Below, one piece after another: positions 16,104 to 25,919 of a stretch of 64,000 nt of DNA. The first letter of the stretch is position 1, and every line of letters begins with the position of its first letter. The DNA comes from Pseudomonas sp. MM223 (lineage in GTDB: Bacteria; Pseudomonadota; Gammaproteobacteria; Pseudomonadales; Pseudomonadaceae). The position numbers were made by a program, and so were the translations under genes. Below the pieces are notes generated by a model. It did not search any database and was not told the DNA's origin. It worked only from the letters and a program-made list of their open reading frames with translations. The stretch is from positions 4,571,501 to 4,635,500 of the forward strand of contig OX352322.1 in NCBI GenBank assembly GCA_947090765.1, written 5' to 3'.

Positions 16104-17141
16104 TCAGGCGCGCGCAGAGGCGATGCTGCTTAGGGTGGCGGCGCGGCTGTCGACCAATTGCTTGATGGCGTCGAGCACTTTGCTGATCAGCGCCGTATTT
16201 TCATTGACACTTTGGTTGGCAACATCACTGACCGCCTTGTTCAGGCCCTGCTCGGACTGGTGCAGCACTTCGCGCTGACGCTCTGAATACTCTTGCATAC
16301 GCAGGATGGCGGACAAACCGGGTCCGACGATCATCGCCATGGCACTGACGGCCCCGCCAACGGTCAGGTTGCCCTCGTATGTTTTCGCCCGCAGCGCACT
16401 TTTCATGCGCGCCTCCGTGGCCTGGGCAACCGCCTCACGAATGTTCGACTCAAGGGCTGCCCGCCCGCTTTGGTCAAGCTTGCCGCTGCCAACTTGCAAC
16501 TTGTCGCGCATGTGCTGGGCCTGCGCATCCAGCCTCATCGCATCCGTCTGGTTGGTCTTGATATCCGTATGCTTCTGGCTCTGCCCGCGCAAAGACAAGG
16601 TGGCACCCGCAACGGACATGGTGGCAGCAACGACCGCACCACTGACCGCGGCCCACATCGCGGCCTCGCCACCGGCCATGATTGCAACACCTTGCGCAAT
16701 GGCGGCTTCATAGGCCATCTGGGTGAACTTGCCGCTCATTTCAGCGCTTGCTTTACGTGCGACATTGAGCGCGACAATCGACGCTACCAACACACCGATA
16801 TGTTTTTCCCACGCGGCGGGATCGAACGACAACAGGGCCGCCACAGGATCTTTCAGCCCGCCCTCCTCTTTCTCCTGCTGCACCACAGTGGCCAGAAACA
16901 AGCCCATCATCGCCTGGCTTTCGCTCTCGCTGAACCCTGAAGTATCCAGGGCCTGAATAAGCTGCTGAGGCGTCATTGCTTCGACATGCTGCGTGGTCTG
17001 AGACGTCAACACCTGCGCCTCGAACCACTTACCGGCACCGTTGAACGAAATCGGCTGATGTTTATTGACGACTTTATCTGGTTCCACTGACGCCAGTGGG
17101 CTGACCCTATATTTGGGACTATATCCAATTGCCTCAGGCAT
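16104..17141 (-). CDS. sipC: T3SS translocator, SipC/IpaC/BipC family (SctB)
   Basis: 345 residues. A hydrophobic segment around 150-190 (AIAQGVAIMAGGEAAMWAAV continuing SGAVVAATMSVAGATL) would insert in the host membrane. It is followed by a charged region (QAQHMRDKLQVGSGKL) and a C-terminal helix ending SRAATLSSIASARA. SipC pairs with SipB to form the translocation pore and in Salmonella also binds actin. It sits between sipB and sipD in the canonical order, 19 bases from sipB. The family is divergent; order and hydrophobic pattern support the call. Confidence 0.85.
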   Translation of the reverse strand: MPEAIGYSPKYRVSPLASVEPDKVVNKHQPISFNGAGKWFEAQVLTSQTTQHVEAMTPQQLIQALDTSGFSESESQAMMGLFLATVVQQEKEEGGLKDPVAALLSFDPAAWEKHIGVLVASIVALNVARKASAEMSGKFTQMAYEAAIAQGVAIMAGGEAAMWAAVSGAVVAATMSVAGATLSLRGQSQKHTDIKTNQTDAMRLDAQAQHMRDKLQVGSGKLDQSGRAALESNIREAVAQATEARMKSALRAKTYEGNLTVGGAVSAMAMIVGPGLSAILRMQEYSERQREVLHQSEQGLNKAVSDVANQSVNENTALISKVLDAIKQLVDSRAATLSSIASARA

Positions 17142-17160
17142 AAGTTTTAACCCTGTTGAT

Positions 17161-18918
17161 TCAAATATTGCGAGCCATGCTCAAGTTGTTGCTGTTGGTA
17201 CTGTCCTGGATACTGAAGGCTTGCTTGATGGTGTTATCCATGGCTTTTATGGACTCATCGAAGAGTTGAACCGCGTCGTGCAGATGTTTTTGCATCACCT
17301 CGGAGATAACCTTGGCGATGTTGAAATCGGCCAAGTGTTCCGTCGCATTACGCTGGTGCATACCAGACTTGATCTGCAACGCGGACTGGGCGACGGTACC
17401 GCCCGCCTCTACCACCGCCACCGAAGCAGCCAGGCGCGATGCATAGAGATCCAGGGAGATCGCATCCGACTTGAGACCGATGCTGGAACGGGCCTTGGTC
17501 ATGACACTGGTAAAACCATTGCTGACCGCCCGTGCAGCCTGCTTGAGCATTTGTGGCGTCATCTCGTTGGCCAGTTTGCCGAACATATTGCCCATCGCAT
17601 TGGCGACCCGCCCCGCAGCGGCCTTGCCAACGACCGCGACAACCACCAGTACCGCGACCATGGCCACGGCGCCAATGACCGCGCCCATGATCATCCCCGC
17701 CATATCGGCCGACGCCGCATCGACGCCGGCCTTCTTCAGAAGGTCCGCAATCCCCTTACCGATGCCCTGAATCATCGGGCTGAGAATATTGTCCATCAGG
17801 GGCTTCATGGCCTTTTCCATGAACGACACCCCGGTCAACTGCTTGGCCAGCATGTCCGCGCCCATCAATGCCACACCGACAGCTGCCAGGGCCAGACTGG
17901 CTCCGCCCGTGAAGGCGGCCCCGACAACACTCACCACGGTCAGCACCGCGCCCAGAATCTTGCCGATGCACCCCGCCGCCTTGCTGGCAGCTTCGGCTTT
18001 ACGCACTTGCTCCAGGTACTCTTCTGACTTCTTCTCCATATACTCCTGGCGCGCCGCCTGCATGCTGCGGAACAGCTCCTGCTCCGCTTCAATCTTGTTT
18101 TCAGCGCTTTCGCCCATCAGCTCTGCAAAACGCGTCATCAGCAACACCATGGTCGCCGCCGCGTTCAGCTGATTCTTCATGCCATCGAGCACAGGCTTGT
18201 CGCCCAGGCCCGCGCTTTCCAACTGCCTGGCCAAAGCCTCAGCCTTCAGGCCCGCCTCACCCGCCACCTTGGCTGCGGCCTGAAACGCCAGCTCGGCCTT
18301 GCTCAGTTGTTGTTGGGCACCGGTCAAGTAGCCTTGCGCCAGCTCGCGGGCCGCCAGGGCTTTGGCATGCTCGGGCGTACCCGGCTCGGTTTGCCCCAGC
18401 GCGGCTTCAGCATCGGCCAGCGCCCTTTGTGCGCTGTCGACTTTAGCCTTGGCCGCCGCGAGCTCTTTTTCGGAACTGCCCGCAGAGGCGACAGCCGCTT
18501 CAAGTTCCGCCAACGCACTAAGATAGTCGTCTGACAGTGCCTTATTGCCGTCAGCGCTGGCCTTGGCTACCGACTTGAGGATTTCCATGCGCGACTTCAG
18601 CGAATCCATGCTGACGTCACCCAGCAAGGCGATGAGCGAGGCCATCAGCAAGGTGAACGTGTCGCCAGCATCCTTTTTTGCACGCTCGGCACCTGGCGGT
18701 GGCGCAGCCAGACGCGGCCTGCCCAGCTCAGCAGCCTTACCGCCTTGCGACTGATCGGCGTATCTCACACCTTGCAGGTTGGCCAGTGCCGTATCGGCGG
18801 CACGCTGATAAGCCTTGGTGTTAGCCGCTTTACTCGCCGCTTCTGCATAGTTTTGCTTGCCGGCCTGACGGGCCAGCGCTTCTGGGGATATACGTGAGTA
18901 CAAAGCCCTGATATCCAT
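17161..18918 (-). CDS. sipB: T3SS translocator, SipB/IpaB/BipB family (SctE)
   Basis: 585 residues, near Salmonella SipB (593). The N-terminal half is an Ala/Lys/Glu-rich coiled coil (about 130-260). Two hydrophobic regions follow: about 314-356 (GKILGAVLTVVSVVGAAFTG...) and about 395-440 (MIMGAVIGAVAMVAVLVVVA...). These are the pore-forming helices of this family. The ATG overlaps the stop of the chaperone gene sicA (TAATG), the expected coupling of translocator to chaperone. It forms the host-membrane pore with SipC. Confidence 0.92.
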   Translation of the reverse strand: MDIRALYSRISPEALARQAGKQNYAEAASKAANTKAYQRAADTALANLQGVRYADQSQGGKAAELGRPRLAAPPPGAERAKKDAGDTFTLLMASLIALLGDVSMDSLKSRMEILKSVAKASADGNKALSDDYLSALAELEAAVASAGSSEKELAAAKAKVDSAQRALADAEAALGQTEPGTPEHAKALAARELAQGYLTGAQQQLSKAELAFQAAAKVAGEAGLKAEALARQLESAGLGDKPVLDGMKNQLNAAATMVLLMTRFAELMGESAENKIEAEQELFRSMQAARQEYMEKKSEEYLEQVRKAEAASKAAGCIGKILGAVLTVVSVVGAAFTGGASLALAAVGVALMGADMLAKQLTGVSFMEKAMKPLMDNILSPMIQGIGKGIADLLKKAGVDAASADMAGMIMGAVIGAVAMVAVLVVVAVVGKAAAGRVANAMGNMFGKLANEMTPQMLKQAARAVSNGFTSVMTKARSSIGLKSDAISLDLYASRLAASVAVVEAGGTVAQSALQIKSGMHQRNATEHLADFNIAKVISEVMQKHLHDAVQLFDESIKAMDNTIKQAFSIQDSTNSNNLSMARNI

Positions 18919-19415
18919 TACGACTGTTCTCCTAAATGGTCAGCGTCGACATTGCTCAACGCATTCAGGTAAGCCTGGGCCTGCTCGCGCATATCCGGCT
19001 CCTGAACACGCTCGATGACATACTCAAAACACAACTTGGCCTTGCCGGCTTTCCCCAGCGCAAGCTGGCATTGGCCGGTATAGAGCATCGGGCGGTAATC
19101 ATTCTTGCCTTGGGCAAACGCCACGGCATACAGATCAACCGCTTTCTGATAGTTCTGCTTGAGCTGATGCACCGCTGCCAGCCCCATCCAGTACTGCGCG
19201 TTATAGAAGTCGTAGATACACAAAAAATGGAAAAACTTTTCCGCATCGTCCAGACGCCCCTGCTCATAGAACTCATAGGCAAAGGCGTAGAGGCCATCCA
19301 TCTGCTCGGTACTGACGCCGCGCAGCGTTTTGAGCGATGCACCATCAAGTACCGCCTGCATCACCTGCTCGGCAATCCGGTCCTCTTCCTGCTCGGTGTA
19401 TTTTCTACGCTTCAT
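18918..19415 (-). CDS. sicA: T3SS translocator chaperone, SicA/IpgC/SycD family
   Basis: 165 residues of tetratricopeptide repeats; typical motifs are YAFAYEFYEQGRLDDAEKFF, YWMGLAAVHQLKQNYQKAVD and YTGQCQLALGKAGKAKLCFE. The LcrH/SycD family chaperone keeps SipB and SipC soluble and apart before secretion. In Salmonella, SicA is also a co-activator of InvF; both genes are present here. It is the first gene of the sicA-sip-iacP run. The 139 bases upstream, before spaS, probably contain its promoter. Confidence 0.92.
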   Translation of the reverse strand: MKRRKYTEQEEDRIAEQVMQAVLDGASLKTLRGVSTEQMDGLYAFAYEFYEQGRLDDAEKFFHFLCIYDFYNAQYWMGLAAVHQLKQNYQKAVDLYAVAFAQGKNDYRPMLYTGQCQLALGKAGKAKLCFEYVIERVQEPDMREQAQAYLNALSNVDADHLGEQS

Positions 19416-19554
19416 GGCTACTTGCTCCTGAATGTTTCCTAAGCGGGGCTGACAAGGCCATTGAGCCAGTTGACAGCAAGGGGCGCCGTCACAAAACGCT
19501 CATTGTGGTGTTAGTGATTTGCTCATACCTGCATGCGGCTTCGCAGGAAGCCCG

Positions 19555-20586
19555 TCAGGCCTGCTCGACCTCCTCGAGCCAGACCAGCAACCGCAGGACG
19601 TTTTCGATTTCCTGCAGTTGTATGAAGGTGTAGCGTTGATGGGTTTTGAAAATGCGTCTGGCCAGGGCGATATCACTGATCACCGGCACGCCTACTTCAG
19701 CCGCATACTTGCGCACGGCCAATGCCCGCTGGTTGGTTTCCATCAGTGAGATGAACGGCATCACCGTAACTTCCGGGCGGAAGTAAATACCCACGGCGAT
19801 GTGCGTGGGGTTGGCGACTATCACGCGCGAACCACGAATGTCGGATTTGATTTGTTCGGATAACAGTTCCTGGTGCAGCGCGTGCCGCCGCCCCTTGATT
19901 TCCGGGTTGCCTTCCTGCTCTTTGTGCTCGCGCTTGACCGACTGCTTGTCCATCTTCAGATCCTTGATGTACAGCCAGTACTCACACAGCGCATCGAGGA
20001 TGACGACCAGCAAGATGCAGCCCAGAAAAGCCAGCGCCAGCACCATCAACAAATGGGCCCAGATCGGGAACAGGTCGACAGGTTTTGCATGGAGTTGCGC
20101 AAACAGTAGATGCCGCTGGGTCAGCCAGACCATCCAGAATGCGACCACGAAACTACCCAGATACAACAGGGCTTTCACCGAATCTTTCAGTGTTCTTAGA
20201 CTGAACAGCTTTTTGAAACCGTTAACCGGGTTCAGTGCGCCGAAGTTTAGCTTCAGGGCCTCGCTGGCAATCGCCAGGCCGGTCTGCAACAACGTGGGCA
20301 AGGCGCTGGCGAGAAAGCACACGACGATCAGCGGGGCTACCACCTTGAGCAACAGCACCCCGAGTTCGGCGGCATAACGCTGCGGATCGGCGGCGAAGCC
20401 CGAAGCGATGATGCGTCGATAAACCTCCATCACCTCCAGCAGGTTAACGTTGCTCGACAGATAGATGATCGCGCATAGCATCAGGCAGGAACTGGAGAGA
20501 TCCTTGGCCTTGAAGGTCTGGCCTTTTTTGGCCGCGTCGCGACGCTTCTTGGCCGTGGGTTTTTCGGTTTTCGAGGCGCTGGACAT
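19555..20586 (-). CDS. spaS: T3SS export switch protein, SpaS/YscU/FlhB family (SctU)
   Basis: 343 residues from the ATG at 20586 (MSSASKTEKPT, the usual family start). Four membrane helices occupy the first about 210 residues. The cytoplasmic domain carries the self-cleaving NPTH at about 259-262. Cleavage there switches the export apparatus from needle and rod to translocator substrates. The charged linker (KMDKQSVKREHKEQEGNPEI) is conserved. It overlaps closely with spaR and is the last gene of the inv/spa run. Confidence 0.94.
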   Translation of the reverse strand: MSSASKTEKPTAKKRRDAAKKGQTFKAKDLSSSCLMLCAIIYLSSNVNLLEVMEVYRRIIASGFAADPQRYAAELGVLLLKVVAPLIVVCFLASALPTLLQTGLAIASEALKLNFGALNPVNGFKKLFSLRTLKDSVKALLYLGSFVVAFWMVWLTQRHLLFAQLHAKPVDLFPIWAHLLMVLALAFLGCILLVVILDALCEYWLYIKDLKMDKQSVKREHKEQEGNPEIKGRRHALHQELLSEQIKSDIRGSRVIVANPTHIAVGIYFRPEVTVMPFISLMETNQRALAVRKYAAEVGVPVISDIALARRIFKTHQRYTFIQLQEIENVLRLLVWLEEVEQA

Positions 20587-20587
20587 A

Positions 20588-21367
20588 TCAGCGCGCCTCT
20601 GGCGGGACGACCCAGTCCGCAAACCGATCCTGCTGGGTGGCCATGCGCAGGATCTCGTCAGGCAAGTGTGGACCGAAATAGAGCATCAACACCAGAAACG
20701 CGATAACGCCCTTGACGGTGAGCGACACCGAAAACGCGTTCATTTGCGGCGCAAAACGCGCCAGCAGGCCAAGCAGCGCCTCGGTGAGCAACAAGGTTGC
20801 CACCACCGGCGCGCTGATAATCAGCGTTTTACTGATCAACGGATCGAGCAGGCCGAGCAACGGCTGAATCCGCAGCTCGCATCCGTTTACCGGCGAGCAG
20901 AGTTGGTAGCTGCGGCTGAGGGTTTCCACCAGCAAGGCCATTCCCCCGCCTTCCAGGTAGATCACTGCCGCGAACAGCTGGAGAAAATTGGCCAACTCGG
21001 AGGTGTCGTCGCCGTTGGCCGGATCGATCGTGTTACCCAACATCGCGCCGCGCTGGTTATCGATCAGGTTGCCCATGCCGTGCAACACCCAGAACGGCCA
21101 GGACAACAAGCAGCCGAGCATCACGCCCACGCCAGCCTCTCGCAACAACAACCCGTAAAAGCCAAGCGAATCCAGGCGAGGCAACGTGCCTGCGGTATAA
21201 GGCCAGAGCGCCATGCCAACCAGCACGATCACGGCGTTTCGCGGTGCTCCGGTGAGCGCGCGGCTGTTGAGAAACGGCAACATGAAAAAAACCGGTGCCA
21301 GGCGAGCGAAGCAAATCATCGCACCGGCCAGCCAACCATGCAGGTGGAAAAAAAGGGTTACGTCCAT
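20588..21367 (-). CDS. spaR: T3SS export apparatus protein, SpaR/YscT/FliR family (SctT)
   Basis: 259 residues from the ATG at 21367, hydrophobic throughout with about six to eight predicted helices. Family-like segments are APVFFMLPFLNSRALTGAPR, LLSWPFWVLHGMGNLIDNQR and ALLLLEALLGLLARFAPQMN-like text near 185-205 (LLLTEALLGLLARFAPQMNA). SctT forms the export gate core with SctR and SctS. It lies between spaQ and spaS in canonical order with short spacings. Confidence 0.93.
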   Translation of the reverse strand: MDVTLFFHLHGWLAGAMICFARLAPVFFMLPFLNSRALTGAPRNAVIVLVGMALWPYTAGTLPRLDSLGFYGLLLREAGVGVMLGCLLSWPFWVLHGMGNLIDNQRGAMLGNTIDPANGDDTSELANFLQLFAAVIYLEGGGMALLVETLSRSYQLCSPVNGCELRIQPLLGLLDPLISKTLIISAPVVATLLLTEALLGLLARFAPQMNAFSVSLTVKGVIAFLVLMLYFGPHLPDEILRMATQQDRFADWVVPPEAR

Positions 21368-21373
21368 CAAGAC

Positions 21374-21628
21374 TCACTTCAGCGCCAGATGCATGACTTC
21401 TCGGCTGAAACCCAGCAGCGTCTCGCCGTACCAGCCAGAAAGCAGAAACAGACAGATCGAAACCGCTAGCAGTTTGAAGCCAAAGGGCAAGGTTTGCTCC
21501 TGAAGCTGGGTCACGGTCTGAAACAGGCCGATAAGCAAGCCCACCAGCGTGGCGACGATGATCGGCCAGGCCACCAGGATCAATATCAGGTACAGGGTTT
21601 TGTTGCCGGCAAACACCAGGTCATTCAT
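21374..21628 (-). CDS. spaQ: T3SS export apparatus protein, SpaQ/YscS/FliQ family (SctS)
   Basis: 84 residues with two membrane helices ([20 protein letters not shown] and [19 protein letters not shown]) separated by the conserved loop [15 protein letters not shown]. Four such subunits join the SctR5-SctT1 core of the export gate. Length and motifs match FliQ-family members closely. Confidence 0.95.
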   Translation of the reverse strand: MNDLVFAGNKTLYLILILVAWPIIVATLVGLLIGLFQTVTQLQEQTLPFGFKLLAVSICLFLLSGWYGETLLGFSREVMHLALK

Positions 21629-21637
21629 CGCAAGTTC

Positions 21638-22300
21638 TCATTGAGCCAGGGACAGGTACTGCCCAACCAGTCCGGTAGAAAGCAGGGCCCAGCCATCCAG
21701 CGCAACGAACAGCACCAGCTTGATAGGTACGGAGATGATCACCGGGCTCATCATCATCATGCCCAGGGCAAGCAAGATACTGGAGACCACCAGGTCGACG
21801 ATGACGAAAGGCAGATACAAGTAGAAACCGATCTTGAAGGCGGCTTTGATTTCGCTCAGGGCATAGGCTGGCAACAACGCGAACAACGAGGGCTCCAGCT
21901 GCATATCGGGCTCGACATCGACGGCATCCGGGTCTTCGCGCGCGATCTGCGCCCGTTCGAAGAACTGCGCCAGGTCGGGGTCGGTATACTTGGCCAGGTA
22001 TTCACGGTAACTGCCCAGGCCGTTATCGAGGAACGCCACCACCGCATCGATGCTGGTGAATTCCACCCGGTTTTCCTTGTAGTAGTCATAGCCTTGCTGC
22101 ACCACGGGGCTCATGACGAACATCGCCAGCAACAGCGCAACGGCATTGAGGGTCATGTTCGACGGTACCTGCTGCAAGCCCAGAGCGTTGCGCACAATAA
22201 CGAAGACAATCGAAAACTTGATGTAGCACGTGCCCGCGGCAATCAGAAATGGCAGCAACGAAGCCACTGCCAACAGCCCGATCATAGAAACGTCATTCAT
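21638..22300 (-). CDS. spaP: T3SS export apparatus protein, SpaP/YscR/FliP family (SctR)
   Basis: 220 residues from the ATG at 22300 (MNDVSMIGLLAVAS). This start was chosen because Salmonella SpaP begins the same way; a longer reading upstream is an artefact. Motifs are GTCYIKFSIVFVIVRNALGL, QQVPSNMTLNAVALLLAMF and the C-terminal GMMMMSPVIISVPIKLVLFV. Five copies build the pore core of the export gate. It overlaps the 3' end of spaO by 8 bases, which argues that spaO was translated to the end of its second frame. Confidence 0.95.
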   Translation of the reverse strand: MNDVSMIGLLAVASLLPFLIAAGTCYIKFSIVFVIVRNALGLQQVPSNMTLNAVALLLAMFVMSPVVQQGYDYYKENRVEFTSIDAVVAFLDNGLGSYREYLAKYTDPDLAQFFERAQIAREDPDAVDVEPDMQLEPSLFALLPAYALSEIKAAFKIGFYLYLPFVIVDLVVSSILLALGMMMMSPVIISVPIKLVLFVALDGWALLSTGLVGQYLSLAQ

Positions 22301-23200
22301 TACCCATGCCCCGACCAACCTCACGCAACTCGACGCCCAGGCGATCACCTAGCTGGACCAGCTCACCCACGGCGATACACTTGCCAGCGACACGCACTTC
22401 AACGTTGCTCGCGGCTGTGGGCTCCAGGGGTAGCACCTGGCCCTCGATGAGTTCGTTAAGCGCAGCCATGCTCAGGGTAAGTTCGCCCAGCACGAATTCG
22501 AGTTTGACCGGCAGCCCGACAGCACGCTGGGAGCGCCCGGCGAAAGGTTATCCGGGGGAGTAAGTTGCATGTGCAGACCTTCCTTGACAAAGGTGAACTG
22601 GCCGACACACAGATCGGCCATGAAGAGTTGTCGGGTTTGCTCGGCGATGACCAGCACATCGCCCCTCGCCAGTTGCCGATAGGGCAAACGAGCCAGCGCG
22701 CTGTTGCCAAGCACGATTCGCACAACCTGCGGCACTGCCTGCAACCAAGCCTGCAGCGGGCGCGACACCTGCTTATGCTGGCTCGGCCCTTCCAGGACCC
22801 ACACCTCACTCTGGGGCGTTTCAATGCAGGGCAAACAAGCCCCTTGCAGCGCCTCTCCCTGAATGAGTTTGAACTCGAACAGGCGCTGGTAGCCCAGCAG
22901 GTCGGGCGCAATTTCGACGGGCCGGCTGACCGCCGAGAACAGGTCAAGAATCTCTTGGCCCGCGCCCTCTTCAAGCAGCCATTGCGACCATTGCGGAGCC
23001 ACGGCTTGCAACCACTCGCGAGCCCCGATCACGCCTTGCCAGAGACCGTGGCAACCTTGTGCCCAGAAGGCTAGATAACGTGTCTGTGGCAACGGTTGGC
23101 TCAGCCGCACACGGTGCCCCTCACGCTGCCAGCGGGCCACTGCATGGCGCCGCTCATAGTCAAGTGGCGCAACGCAGCGCAACAACAGCGTGGAGGTCAC
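22293..23200 (-). pseudogene. spaO: T3SS sorting-platform protein SpaO (SctQ), frameshifted
   Basis: Frame one (23200 to 22472, 242 codons) encodes the N-terminal part and first SPOA domain, then runs into a nonsense tail after LHMQLTPPDN. The second SPOA domain (GLPVKLEFVLGELTLSMAAL ... GKCIAVGELVQLGDRLGVEL) lies in another frame ending at 22293. The span is 908 bases; one added base gives 303 codons, i.e. about 302 residues, matching Salmonella SpaO (303). The lesion lies about 22520-22548, because the second frame has a TAA just upstream. No good start codon precedes the intact second domain, so a separate short C-terminal product is not obvious. Sequencing error or inactivation are both possible. 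Confidence 0.85.
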
Positions 23201-24177
23201 GCCTGCTGCCCTCCCCGTTCAATTCTGCCCTGAAGCGTTTGACGGCTCTCCTCTTCGACCTCCTCATCCGGTCGCTCCCGCTCATGAGGGTCTTCATATG
23301 CCTGCTGGTCAGCCAAACGCCAGCGCGGATCCTGCACCTGCGCCAGGTTGTCGCTCAAATAGCTGGAGACCGAGGTGCTGTCTGGCTTGAGCAGCAACTG
23401 CTCGGGGTATTCGCCCCCCGCCTTGCTTACAGTGATCAGACCCACAGCATTACCTTTACTGAAGGGCACCTGAAGGTAGCTCCTACCCTCCCGAGCGGTG
23501 CTGGCCTCAAGCGCCGACTTCAGTTCAGATGCCGGTTTGGCAGCCAAGTCTGAACGCGTTACGCGGTGCAAATGCGGTGACTTTTCCAGCAAAGGCAGTG
23601 GTTGCGTCGGTAAGGCTTGAGCGGTTTCCTGCTTGGCCAGCTTATCGGCGACAGCTTGATCGTAGGCTCCAGGCGCACTGACGACAGCAGCCCGATCAGG
23701 CTTCTGCGTCCGCATGGCGACGGGTGAACGGGTAGACGACAATGGCGATTTCTGCTGGGCCGATGCATCGACAGCAGCCTGATCGGGTGTGGCAAGCGCA
23801 TTCGCAACAGCGGTCCGATCAGGCAGTTGCGCAGCGATCGGCAAGCGCTCAGCAAGCGCCAACCGAGCATTAACCAGTGCCGGCGTTGAAGGAACAGGCG
23901 GCTGCGTCATTGGTAGATGCATTGTCTGATCCACCGATACTTTGGCCAACCCGGGCTCAGTCCCCGGCCGCAGCGGTGCCAGCGATAACTTCAGCGGGAG
24001 TTCGCGCAATGGCTGCAATTGCGCCAACAACATAAGCGCACCCTGCGGCAAGTCGTCCAGTGCATGACGGTCTTCACAGACCTGCGGTTGATCTTCATGG
24101 CCAAGCTCATCGGAGGGTAAAAGATCCTTGACCGAACGGACTGCCGCTACAGGAGGGCTCACAATGCTCATTTCCAA
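23197..24177 (-). CDS. spaN: T3SS needle-length / substrate-switch protein, SpaN/InvJ family (SctP)
   Basis: 326 residues, overlapping spaO by 4 bases and spaM by 10. The long middle part (about 90-220) is Ala/Pro/Gln-rich and low in complexity, as in molecular-ruler proteins. The C-terminal domain SYLQVPFSKGNAVGLITVSK ... LLKPDSTSVSSYLSDNLAQV ... PRWRL resembles the SpaN/InvJ C-terminus that signals to SpaS. It is secreted early and sets needle length. Sequence conservation in this family is poor; position and C-terminus support the call. Confidence 0.82.
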   Translation of the reverse strand: MEMSIVSPPVAAVRSVKDLLPSDELGHEDQPQVCEDRHALDDLPQGALMLLAQLQPLRELPLKLSLAPLRPGTEPGLAKVSVDQTMHLPMTQPPVPSTPALVNARLALAERLPIAAQLPDRTAVANALATPDQAAVDASAQQKSPLSSTRSPVAMRTQKPDRAAVVSAPGAYDQAVADKLAKQETAQALPTQPLPLLEKSPHLHRVTRSDLAAKPASELKSALEASTAREGRSYLQVPFSKGNAVGLITVSKAGGEYPEQLLLKPDSTSVSSYLSDNLAQVQDPRWRLADQQAYEDPHERERPDEEVEEESRQTLQGRIERGGQQA

Positions 24178-24623
24178 TTCACCAATAGTTCATCAATGTC
24201 ATTTTCTTCCTGGCGCCACAGACGTGAACGACGCTCGCCAAGCAAACGCTGCTCCAGACGCTGGTACTTCACATGCTTCCTCTGCAGCGTCTTGATATGC
24301 GCTTGCAAGCGCTCGACCTCCTGAGCCGCCGCCTGGTACTGGTCCATCACGCGGATGCGCTCCAACGTCAGGTTACCGATCTGCCGCCGAATGACCGCCT
24401 GGCGCCGCAACAGCGCCAGCAACTGCGCATGGCTCAACCGCAGGTCCTCGGGACGTTGACCTATCAGGAGCTCATCAAGCCCACGCGCCTGCTGCTCGAT
24501 CGCCTGCAACTCACGCTGAAGCGGAGCCAATGCGCGCAAGGCCTTATCGAGCCCTCGCTCACACTCATGCTGCCGGTAGTCGCTGAATTCCAGCAGGCGC
24601 CGGACATTAGCCAAGCAGACCAT
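24168..24623 (-). CDS. spaM: T3SS stalk protein, SpaM/InvI family (SctO)
   Basis: 151 residues from the ATG at 24623 ([17 protein letters not shown]), near InvI length (147). Almost the whole protein is a charged helical hairpin ([20 protein letters not shown], then [20 protein letters not shown]). This is like the FliJ/YscO coiled coil that inserts in the ATPase hexamer and contacts the InvA export gate. It overlaps the 3' end of invC by 17 bases and lies in the canonical order. Confidence 0.85.
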   Translation of the reverse strand: MVCLANVRRLLEFSDYRQHECERGLDKALRALAPLQRELQAIEQQARGLDELLIGQRPEDLRLSHAQLLALLRRQAVIRRQIGNLTLERIRVMDQYQAAAQEVERLQAHIKTLQRKHVKYQRLEQRLLGERRSRLWRQEENDIDELLVNWK

Positions 24624-25911
24624 GCAGGGTCTCCAGCGCGGTCTCAGGCGTACACTTTTCACTCAAATCCTGGCAAAGCCACGCCATTAACGCTTCACGA
24701 CAGGCCATGGCCTGATCGTTAGCCGCGTTTTCCCCGGATCGGTATTCGCCCAGATCGAGCAATACCTGCAGTTGCTCGATGCGGGCCAACACTTTGCGGG
24801 TGATGGCCGCCAGCTGCTGAACATCGTGCCCGGTGACTTGATGCGCCACCCGACTGGCGCTACGCAGCACATCGATTGCCGGGAAATGACCGCTGGCGGC
24901 CAGCTGGCGGCTCAGGTAGATATGCCCATCGAGGATGGAGCGAATTTCCTCGGCAACAGGGTCGGGTTCATCGTCGCTTTCCAGCAATACGGTGTAGAAC
25001 GCGGTGATGCTTCCGTTGGCGGTCACGCCCGGACGCTCCAGCAACCGCGGCAGGGAGTCGAACACCGAAGCGGGATAACCGCGCCGTGCCGGCGCCTCCC
25101 CCGCTGCCAGCGCGAGGTCGCGGCGGGCACGGGCGTACCGGCTCATCGAGTCAAGCATCAGCACCACTTGCCGGCCTTGATCACGGAAATACTCAGCGAT
25201 TGCCGTTGCCTGTAATGCTGCATTGCAGCGGTCGATCGAGGAGAAGTCCGAGGTCGCGTACACCACCACACACCGCGCGCATTTATCCGAATGACGCAAC
25301 GTCTCGACAAACTCGGTAACCTCTCGCCCCCGCTCACCGATCAGCCCGATAACAAATACATCTGCTTCGCTGTGGGCGATCAGCATGTTCATCAATGAGG
25401 TTTTGCCAGAGCCCGCCGCAGCAAAAATGCCAATGCGTTGGCCTATGCCGCACGTCAGCAGGCCATCGATCGCCCGTATGCCGGTGGCCATCGGCTGGCT
25501 TACCGGACGACGCTGGTGATAGGCCGGAGGCGCAGCATCCACCGGGCAATCGCGACCCTCGAACGCATCGCCGGGGGCCAAACGTTCGACTATCCGCCCT
25601 TGGGGGTCGATGACGCTACCGAGCATGGCAGCGCTGCAGTGCAGGCTGAGCAACGCACCGGTCGGCACGATCAGCGATTCACGGGACAACCCCTGCGCAT
25701 CACCCAGCAAGCTGAGCAGTACCGCACCGGGGCTGAAGCCGATCACTTGCGCTCGAGCGCTTACCCCAGTGTCCCGCCAGTTGCCTCGCACCTCGCACAC
25801 TTCGCCGATCACCACATCGTGCAGTGCCGCTTCGAGCAGTGGACCAGTCAAACGTAAAGGGTGGGCAGCACGGCGCTCCAGCGATGCCCGACTCATTGGC
25901 AGTTGCATCAA
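24607..25911 (-). CDS. invC: T3SS ATPase InvC/SpaL (SctN)
   Basis: 434 residues (Salmonella InvC is 431). F1-ATPase-beta-like enzyme that unfolds substrates and releases chaperones at the export gate. The Walker A loop is [12 protein letters not shown] (lysine about residue 170), and Walker B lies in [20 protein letters not shown]. The [10 protein letters not shown] motif and the T3SS-specific [18 protein letters not shown] are intact. It is 8 bases after invA; the small chaperone gene invB that lies between them in Salmonella is absent here. Confidence 0.95.
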   Translation of the reverse strand: MMQLPMSRASLERRAAHPLRLTGPLLEAALHDVVIGEVCEVRGNWRDTGVSARAQVIGFSPGAVLLSLLGDAQGLSRESLIVPTGALLSLHCSAAMLGSVIDPQGRIVERLAPGDAFEGRDCPVDAAPPAYHQRRPVSQPMATGIRAIDGLLTCGIGQRIGIFAAAGSGKTSLMNMLIAHSEADVFVIGLIGERGREVTEFVETLRHSDKCARCVVVYATSDFSSIDRCNAALQATAIAEYFRDQGRQVVLMLDSMSRYARARRDLALAAGEAPARRGYPASVFDSLPRLLERPGVTANGSITAFYTVLLESDDEPDPVAEEIRSILDGHIYLSRQLAASGHFPAIDVLRSASRVAHQVTGHDVQQLAAITRKVLARIEQLQVLLDLGEYRSGENAANDQAMACREALMAWLCQDLSEKCTPETALETLHGLLG

Positions 25912-25919
25912 GCAATCTC

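Noticed and set aside
22500-22560. Programmed ribosomal frameshift in spaO
   Set aside because: No slippery heptamer in the correct phase: the AAC CTT TCG context does not allow good re-pairing after a -1 shift. An indel is simpler.
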